38,511 bases of DNA. Source: Patescibacteria group bacterium (GTDB lineage Bacteria > Patescibacteriota > Patescibacteriia > 2-12-FULL-60-25). The stretch is taken from contig JARGGJ010000014.1 of the NCBI GenBank assembly GCA_029210915.1, positions 1-38,511 on the forward strand, given 5' to 3'. The position numbers and the translations under genes were made by a program. Each line of letters opens with the position of its first letter. Position 1 is the first letter of the stretch. Shown here piece by piece: positions 28,907 to 34,381 of the stretch. Under the pieces are notes generated by a model that worked only from the letters and a program-made list of their open reading frames with translations, searched no databases and was not told where the DNA came from.

Positions 28907-29827
28907 ATGGATCGACAGTTAACATTAAGTATTAGATACTTGATGAAGAAGCATAAAACCAGTGAAGCTGATGTATTCGATTTGGACGGAACCGTAATCG
29001 GCTCTAACATTTTAAAAGGTCTTGTCATGGGACTGGATACTGAAATAAAATCCAAAAAACAAGGTTACTACCCCGCGAAAAAAAAACTAAAATTTCAAAA
29101 ATTATTAAATAGTGGTAGAGAACCCAAACTCTCTGTAGGATTCGAACCCGACCCTTCTCAAGGAAATGTAATCAGCTTAGTTGAATCCGGATTTTTTATT
29201 GGCATGAAAGTAGACCATGTAAAAGAAAGAATCTACGCGGGAATGGATCAAATACTACAAACAAGAAATGACTTCACGCAACTTCTTATCTTAGCACTTC
29301 GTAGACGAAAACCGAGGAGATTAATCATCTGCATAACGGGCACGCCTCATGAAATTGCAAACGCAATCTGTCCTTTTTTTGGTTTTGATTTTGCTATTGG
29401 GTGCATGTACGCACAATCGAGCGGTATTTACACGGATGGTAAAAGCAATCTTGATTCCGGCTTAAACAAAGGAAAAGTCATGGATGAGCTATCTAGAGAT
29501 TGCGGGATTGTTTGGAAGGATGCAATTGCTCTTGGCGACAGTCCATTCGATCTTGAGATGTTTGAACGCTCAAAATACCCAATTGCAATAAATCCAAATA
29601 AAAAACTCCAAAAAATCATCCGTACAACCAGAAATCCAAACTGGGTAAACGGCACAATCCCCTGGATAGATCATATCGAAGGTGATGCTCTGGAAGGAGT
29701 TCATATTTGGCTGCCAAATAATCAAGGACTTCTTACAGAAACTTATGTGAACAGCCTTCTGCCCGAAGATGTTATTAATGTTATGTCCGATATCTACGAG
29801 GAAAGGCTAAATGGATGTTACCTGTAA
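28907..29827 (+). CDS. HAD-superfamily phosphatase (SerB-like)
   Basis: A 306-residue hydrolase of the haloacid dehalogenase fold. Motif I is DLDGT with the nucleophile at Asp25. Motif II is TGT (144-146). A Lys at 188 or 190 (LNKGK) is in the motif III position. Motif IV is GDSPFD (210-215). The cap between motifs I and II is about 110 residues, and roughly 70 residues follow motif IV. The spacing fits phosphoserine-phosphatase-like members; the substrate is unknown. AAGGAAAA precedes the ATG. The next gene begins 28 bases after the stop, so the two are likely co-transcribed. Confidence 0.85.
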   Translation: MDRQLTLSIRYLMKKHKTSEADVFDLDGTVIGSNILKGLVMGLDTEIKSKKQGYYPAKKKLKFQKLLNSGREPKLSVGFEPDPSQGNVISLVESGFFIGMKVDHVKERIYAGMDQILQTRNDFTQLLILALRRRKPRRLIICITGTPHEIANAICPFFGFDFAIGCMYAQSSGIYTDGKSNLDSGLNKGKVMDELSRDCGIVWKDAIALGDSPFDLEMFERSKYPIAINPNKKLQKIIRTTRNPNWVNGTIPWIDHIEGDALEGVHIWLPNNQGLLTETYVNSLLPEDVINVMSDIYEERLNGCYL

Positions 29828-29855
29828 CAACAAGAAAGAAAGAAAAACAAACAAA

Positions 29856-30704
29856 ATGCCATCATCAAAAGCTGATGACATAAAAAATATGTTTATTTTA
29901 GACATAAGGAAATTTACCCTTGGCACAAAAGCTGTTGCCGAAACCTTGTTCAACATCGCAAACATGTATGCTCTTAGTACAGAAGATGAAGCAAAAAGAT
30001 TAACTCGACAAGTAGAAAAAAAATACCCTGAAATAGATCAAAAAACTGCCACGCAATCGGATCCACTATTTGTTGAGGTTCAACTAGCAAAACTAAGTAC
30101 AATCTTCTTTAGGGCTTCTGCAAAAAAATTCGCCAATGCCGATTTCTCAGAATTTGATGAGATTGATTTCAATCTGGATGAATTCCATAGTAAGCCATAC
30201 ACACATAATATCGATCCAGTTTCTGTTGCCCAATTCATAGCATGGTGTTATGCTAAACTACTTATCAAATCAATCAGATCATCTTGTCCATTCACATACA
30301 AACTCTTAAGTCATGAGCCAAAACACAGAACTGTAAAAATTATAATATCCGATCTTCCACAAATAATCAATCAAGCTATTATTGCATATTTAGATATTAA
30401 AGAAAGGGATAAATTTCACTTTATTCATATTCCTTTTACCGGCTCTAAAGAAAGTTTAGAGAAATCAAGATTTTTAAACTTTTTTGAAGGTGCGAGAATA
30501 ATACATTTTCAAACCATCTTAGAAGTTATTGATAAAAACAGTACTTACGTTCTAATAAACCCCACGGCATCAGACAAAGAACGTTTAAGTGAATCAGGGC
30601 TACAAAAACAATTTCTCGTTATTAGTAACTCTGAAGGCACTAGATACTTTAGCCATAAAGATGGAGCATTTCGAGAAATACCCGACTGCCCATTCTCTAA
30701 TTAA
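29856..30704 (+). CDS. Hypothetical protein co-transcribed with the HAD phosphatase
   Basis: A 282-residue soluble protein that I do not recognise. The start at 29856 (MPSSKADD) avoids overlapping the HAD gene; an ATG at 29811 inside that gene is the alternative. The C-terminal half alternates hydrophobic strands and helices (VKIIISDLPQIINQAIIAYL, FHFIHIPFTGSKES, STYVLINPTAS), like a Rossmann-type or phosphoribosyltransferase-like fold, but no motif is decisive. It is followed by a clear terminator, which closes the two-gene unit. Confidence 0.7.
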   Translation: MPSSKADDIKNMFILDIRKFTLGTKAVAETLFNIANMYALSTEDEAKRLTRQVEKKYPEIDQKTATQSDPLFVEVQLAKLSTIFFRASAKKFANADFSEFDEIDFNLDEFHSKPYTHNIDPVSVAQFIAWCYAKLLIKSIRSSCPFTYKLLSHEPKHRTVKIIISDLPQIINQAIIAYLDIKERDKFHFIHIPFTGSKESLEKSRFLNFFEGARIIHFQTILEVIDKNSTYVLINPTASDKERLSESGLQKQFLVISNSEGTRYFSHKDGAFREIPDCPFSN

Positions 30705-30725
30705 ATTATAATCCCACAGAACTTT

Positions 30726-30753
30726 ACCGCAGGACATAATCTGCGGTTTTTTT
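30726..30753 (+). terminator. Intrinsic terminator of the HAD unit
   Basis: ACCGCAG/CTGCGGT around GACATAAT, then a T-run. Confidence 0.92.
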
Positions 30754-30871
30754 ATCTATCCTTTTATTAAAATACCTTATCTTCATGAGTAAACTGACAA
30801 TTTAACTAATATAAATCAAGTTGATTCATTTCTCACTTCATGTTAGCCTTAGACCCGAAAGGGAGGGCACT

Positions 30872-31120
30872 TTGAAAACCAAACAACGCGTACGAGCTAA
30901 ACACTTGCCCATATTGCTTCCCGGATCGTGCGACCGTATAAAATTTTGCATAACATTGGGTGAGTTTGACCTGCGCATATTAAAAAATCTGCGGCGGCAA
31001 ATATGGCAAAGAATCGCCAAAGGCAGAGCAACTACGGATGAACACGAACTGTATCAATTAATTGATATCGAGATTTTGCGTCATGCAAAAATCTCTACAA
31101 ATAAAAGGGGTTCATCGTGA
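30872..31120 (+). CDS. Small basic protein with TTG start
   Basis: An 82-residue protein of no recognised family, rich in Arg, Lys and Leu and probably helical (LRILKNLRRQIWQRIAKGRATTDEHEL, shown only as a landmark up to RIAKG). The start is TTG at 30872 because GGGAGG lies six bases before it. The frame upstream to 30821 has no ribosome site. It overlaps the next gene by four bases (GTGA), a classic translational coupling. Confidence 0.65.
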   Translation: MKTKQRVRAKHLPILLPGSCDRIKFCITLGEFDLRILKNLRRQIWQRIAKGRATTDEHELYQLIDIEILRHAKISTNKRGSS

Positions 31121-31623
31121 AAAATTTTGACAAAGAACTTTTCTTAAAGTTTCTTAAACAAGCTCGTCTAGAAGCGTATATCCATGAAAGAAACTCTATA
31201 AGATATAAAAATCTCCCCGGATTTTCCGGACGAGTTTACGATGATGGCGAAAGCCGTTTAACCTTGCTTCAATCCGGCTTGGAAAATACATCCTACATTG
31301 AAATAGGCTATCGTAATAAAGTAACGGTTTGGAACCTTACTCACCGTGGTCATTTTCTTTATGAAGATTCTACAAATAAAAACCGCCAAATAGACATGTT
31401 TAGGTTCATGCTGGTAATGGTCGCTTTCCTAAAAAAATCTATCGGACAACCCGGATCACCTCATCGTGTCAGAGGCCCCAATAAATTTGTAGATCAAACC
31501 ATGGAATACGAATGTATCCAATCCTCACAAACCTTCCCCGTTACCGGCGTCGAACGCGTTTTCTACCAAAAAAAACTTGTATACGAAGCGCGCTTCAGCG
31601 CTGGGTGGCTCCGCAACAACTAA
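31117..31623 (+). CDS. DUF5680-like protein
   Basis: A 168-residue soluble protein beginning with GTG in the GTGA overlap. The pattern FLKQARLEAYIHE, then a YDDGESRLTLLQ segment, and VERVFYQKKLVYEARFSAGW at the C-terminus resembles DUF5680, a small family of unknown function seen in Patescibacteria and others. The assignment is from memory of the pattern and is tentative. It forms a two-gene unit with the small basic protein and is closed by a strong terminator. Confidence 0.7.
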   Translation: MKNFDKELFLKFLKQARLEAYIHERNSIRYKNLPGFSGRVYDDGESRLTLLQSGLENTSYIEIGYRNKVTVWNLTHRGHFLYEDSTNKNRQIDMFRFMLVMVAFLKKSIGQPGSPHRVRGPNKFVDQTMEYECIQSSQTFPVTGVERVFYQKKLVYEARFSAGWLRNN

Positions 31624-31654
31624 AACCGTCTAAAACTCTTTAGACGGTTTTTTA
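31623..31654 (+). terminator. Intrinsic terminator
   Basis: AACCGTCTAAA pairs with TTTAGACGGTT around ACTCT, followed by T residues. Confidence 0.95.
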
Positions 31655-31697
31655 TTGACTCTAAGCAACATTTTCTTTAATATAAACGCATAAGAGA

Positions 31698-31703
31698 TAT
31701 ACT
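31698..31703 (+). promoter_or_regulatory. -10 box of the 60-aa gene
   Basis: TATACT about 38 bases before the ATG. No good -35 is seen. Confidence 0.4.
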
Positions 31704-31741
31704 GTTCTTTCAAAAACCATTCACTATAAAGGAGATTCATA

Positions 31742-31924
31742 ATGGTTAATAAAAAATTACTATTAGATGAAGAAAAAACCGAAACTTCCAAAGAGGTTTC
31801 AAAACCAAAAATCTACAACCCTCTGCCCAAAAGAAGGATTTACCACGTAAGTCCGGATGGAACTGTAATTTTTGATCGCTCTGAAGCTGTTTCGGATATC
31901 GAATCAAAAAAACACAATCCATAA
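31742..31924 (+). CDS. 60-aa hypothetical protein
   Basis: A short charged protein, Lys- and Glu-rich at the N-terminus with a small ordered-looking core (RRIYHVSPDGTVIFDRSEAV). There is no recognised family. AAGGAGAT seven bases before the ATG supports it as a real gene despite its size. Confidence 0.65.
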   Translation: MVNKKLLLDEEKTETSKEVSKPKIYNPLPKRRIYHVSPDGTVIFDRSEAVSDIESKKHNP

Positions 31925-32033
31925 TCTAACAGTTTATTTCATATAAACTCTATCGTGCACAAGTTTCTATTTGTATATCTCTTACTTGTGCCATCTCTTG
32001 AACAGATATCCAATATGTCTCTTCAAGAAATGT

Positions 32034-32846
32034 ATGAAAAAAATCAACTTCCTAATCTTCGGAGACATAGTCGGAAAAATTGGTCGTAAAGCGCTTATAC
32101 AAAACCTTTCCAATCTTAAAGCTAAATACAAACCCGATCTAACAATCGCTAATGTAGAAAACCTGGCTCATGGCCGAGGTATAACTAAAAAAACCCTACA
32201 AGAAATCAAAGATGCCGGAGTTGATGTTTTTACCTCCGGTCATCATGTTTTTGAGAATCAGCAAGGTTTACCGCTTTTGGATAATGAAGAGTGGTCTAAA
32301 GTATTAATCCGGCCAGCCAATGTAGGCCCAAACCTCCCCGGTAGCGGTTGGATTCATCTCAATATCAAAGATACACGGGTCAGCATCCTAAATCTCCAGG
32401 GTCAGCTTTTCATGCCTCAAGATCCCTCCTCAATTTTTCTCTCATTTGACCGTTTTTGGAAAGAACAAGTAAATGAATCATCAAAATCTATCATCATAAT
32501 TGATGTCCACGCCGAAACAACCAGCGAAAAAAACGCCTTTGCCAATTATGTTGATGGTAGAGCCAATATTGTATTTGGCACCCACACCCATGTGCCCACC
32601 GCAGACCTCAGAGTCATGCCAAATGGCACCGTTCAATTAACAGATGTTGGTATGGTGGGAGCTCATGATTCCGTTATTGGATTCGAGAAAAATAGCTCTA
32701 TTAAGCGATTTTTAGCCGAATCTACAGCCCCCTACAAAATCCCCGAAACCGGCCCGGCCGAGATAAACGGCTTATTTGTCAGCCTGGATATGGACACTCA
32801 CAAAGTGCTCAAAGTAGAGCAAATCCGCGAAACGGTTGCAATTTAA
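32034..32846 (+). CDS. ymdB: YmdB-family metallophosphoesterase
   Basis: A 270-residue dimetal phosphodiesterase. Bacillus YmdB hydrolyses 2',3'-cyclic nucleotides and affects RNase Y-linked processes. The start is placed at MKKINFLIFGDIVG, the usual family N-terminus; the upstream 21 codons are unlike it. Metal ligands are recognisable in FGDIVG, NVENLAHG, TSGHHVFEN, DVHAE and GTHTHVPTAD, so the active site seems complete. The LTDVGMVGAHDSVIG segment is also typical. In many genomes it lies next to rny; here 8 kb of accessory genes lie between. Confidence 0.93.
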   Translation: MKKINFLIFGDIVGKIGRKALIQNLSNLKAKYKPDLTIANVENLAHGRGITKKTLQEIKDAGVDVFTSGHHVFENQQGLPLLDNEEWSKVLIRPANVGPNLPGSGWIHLNIKDTRVSILNLQGQLFMPQDPSSIFLSFDRFWKEQVNESSKSIIIIDVHAETTSEKNAFANYVDGRANIVFGTHTHVPTADLRVMPNGTVQLTDVGMVGAHDSVIGFEKNSSIKRFLAESTAPYKIPETGPAEINGLFVSLDMDTHKVLKVEQIRETVAI

Positions 32847-32864
32847 GCCAAATTGTGCTATACT
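32836..32864 (+). promoter_or_regulatory. Promoter of the HU-like gene
   Basis: TTGCAA (32836-32841), a 17-nt spacer ending TGC, and TATACT (32859-32864). The -35 lies inside the end of ymdB. Confidence 0.65.
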
Positions 32865-32926
32865 TAGTACATAAATACTTCTGCACCCAAAATATGGATT
32901 GCAGATTAACCCATTAACCTTTTACT

Positions 32927-33298
32927 ATGAACAAAGCAGAACTCATCAATGTGATCGCCGATCGCGTTGGCGTCACCAAAAAACAAGCAGAGGACATGGT
33001 CGAATCATTCGTTGATATCGTCACATCCCAGCTCGTAGGCGACGGAGATGTAACCATCGCAGGTTTTGGCCAATTCACCGCCCGCACACGCGCAGGCCGT
33101 ACCGGTGTTAACCCGCAAAACCCAACCGAGCACATCCAAATTCCTCCGGTACGCGTTGCAAAATTTAAACCGGGCAAAGGCTTAAAGGATGCTCTCAAAG
33201 CTCCCAAGCACCAAGCTCCGGCCATGGAAGCTCCGGCTCCTTCACCGGAACCGGAAACTCCAAGCGAACCGGCAACACCCAGCTACCCATCAATGTAA
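32927..33298 (+). CDS. HU/IHF-family DNA-binding protein with a Pro/Ala tail
   Basis: A 123-residue nucleoid protein. The first 90 residues are the HU fold: MNKAELINVIADRVGVTKKQAEDMV, then VTIAGFGQF and the DNA-binding beta arm with RAGRTGVNPQNP, where the tip Pro intercalates, ending KFKPGKGLKDAL (shown in parts). The last 33 residues are a Pro/Ala/Glu-rich tail not found in standard HU. It is followed by an intrinsic terminator. It could be called hupB, but the HU/IHF subtype is not decided. Confidence 0.95.
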   Translation: MNKAELINVIADRVGVTKKQAEDMVESFVDIVTSQLVGDGDVTIAGFGQFTARTRAGRTGVNPQNPTEHIQIPPVRVAKFKPGKGLKDALKAPKHQAPAMEAPAPSPEPETPSEPATPSYPSM

Positions 33299-33302
33299 CA
33301 AC

Positions 33303-33329
33303 AAAAAAACAGCTGCAAGGCTGTTTTTT
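33303..33329 (+). terminator. Intrinsic terminator of the HU-like gene
   Basis: ACAGC/GCTGT around TGCAAG with flanking A and T runs. Confidence 0.9.
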
Positions 33330-33330
33330 A

Positions 33331-33479
33331 ATTTACAAATAATAAGTAACAAATAACAAAGAATGATGTTATTTTTTTATATACCATAAAAAAAGTAAAT
33401 TCAAAAAATCCCTCCCCTCGCTTTATTATTTATAATTTAATACGTACCGCTCGCTTTATTATTTGTTATTTGTAATTTA
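33331..33479. repeat. AT-rich TTATTATTTG-type words
   Basis: AAATAATAAGTAACAAATAAC on one side and two CCTCGCTTTATTATTT units on the other. The second unit continues to the end of the methyltransferase gene. Compare CCTCTCGCTTTGTTATTT at 26918-26938. Confidence 0.65.
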
Positions 33480-34202
33480 TTATTTCCTCCTCACAACTAC
33501 AACTAAATTTCTTCCTAAAAACATGCTCGTCCAACCCTTACTATCATATCCCCCAATTTTCTCAACCTCCCAATCTTTTTCATTAAAAAGTGATTTAAAC
33601 TCTTTTAATGTAAACGCATGAACATAACGATTCTTTGGAGTTTTGCCCGCTTTCCAGATGTAATAGAGATCACCACTATCCCCTCCTTTAAACCCCGGGA
33701 TACGTAACCAAGCGTATTTTATCATCTCCCATGATAAAAATCTTTTGGCACGCAAATTCCAAACAGATAAAATCATAATCCCACCCGGCTTCAATATTCG
33801 ATGCAATTCTTTGATCGATTCCCGTCGCTCCGCATCCGACGGCACGTGATGCAACACAGCTACACAAGTAACAGCGTCGGCGATATCATCCGGTAATTCT
33901 AATTTTGGAAATTCCCCTGCCTGCATTTTTGATCCTTTGTGATTCTCGAGCCGACGAATCGCAAATTCTCTTAATGACGCGCTCGGCTCAATCCCAATAT
34001 ACTTAACTCCATCTGGCACAACATCAAGCAACCGCGCATTCCCGGCTCCCACATCCACCAAAGTCTGCCCGGGTTTTAAGCGGTCCATAAAATCCAACAT
34101 CAATTCCCACACATGATGCCTCGTATGCCCAAAAGCATTCCCCTCGGACTCATAAAACTCCGATACTTCATTCTTTAATTTTTTCATTATTTCATTATCC
34201 AT
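33480..34202 (-). CDS. Trm9/ALKBH8-like class I SAM methyltransferase
   Basis: A 240-residue Rossmann-fold methyltransferase. The N-terminal FGHTRHHVW and motif I LVDVGAGNAR (48-57) are present. The later segment AVLHHVPSDAERRESIKEL-HRILKPGG, with a final LSVW, follows the pattern of the Trm9/ALKBH8 group, which methylates cm5U to mcm5U at the tRNA wobble position. Assignment to that group is from the motif pattern; a general methyltransferase is the alternative. It is divergent from elp3, which makes the cm5U precursor, so a shared pathway is plausible. A TATAAT on the minus strand at 34278-34273 may be its -10. Confidence 0.8.
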   Translation of the reverse strand: MDNEIMKKLKNEVSEFYESEGNAFGHTRHHVWELMLDFMDRLKPGQTLVDVGAGNARLLDVVPDGVKYIGIEPSASLREFAIRRLENHKGSKMQAGEFPKLELPDDIADAVTCVAVLHHVPSDAERRESIKELHRILKPGGIMILSVWNLRAKRFLSWEMIKYAWLRIPGFKGGDSGDLYYIWKAGKTPKNRYVHAFTLKEFKSLFNEKDWEVEKIGGYDSKGWTSMFLGRNLVVVVRRK

Positions 34203-34283
34203 AGTTTCAATCCTACTTTAACTCCAACTTTTGAGCAATATCCAACCCTTGATCAAACCTGTTTTTTCTGTCATTATAACTCA

Positions 34284-34368
34284 ACGTTACAGTCTTAACG
34301 TCATAAAGTCATAACGTCTTAACGTAGCAACCAAATCAACTCCGTTACGACGTTATGACGTTAAGACT
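34284..34368. repeat. Inverted GACGTTA-word tracts between the methyltransferase gene and elp3
   Basis: AACGTTACAGTCTTAACG-like words occur on one side and TCCGTTACGACGTTATG-like words on the other. They are complementary, so the spacer can form a long hairpin. Confidence 0.7.
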
Positions 34369-34381
34369 TGTCCCTAAATTC

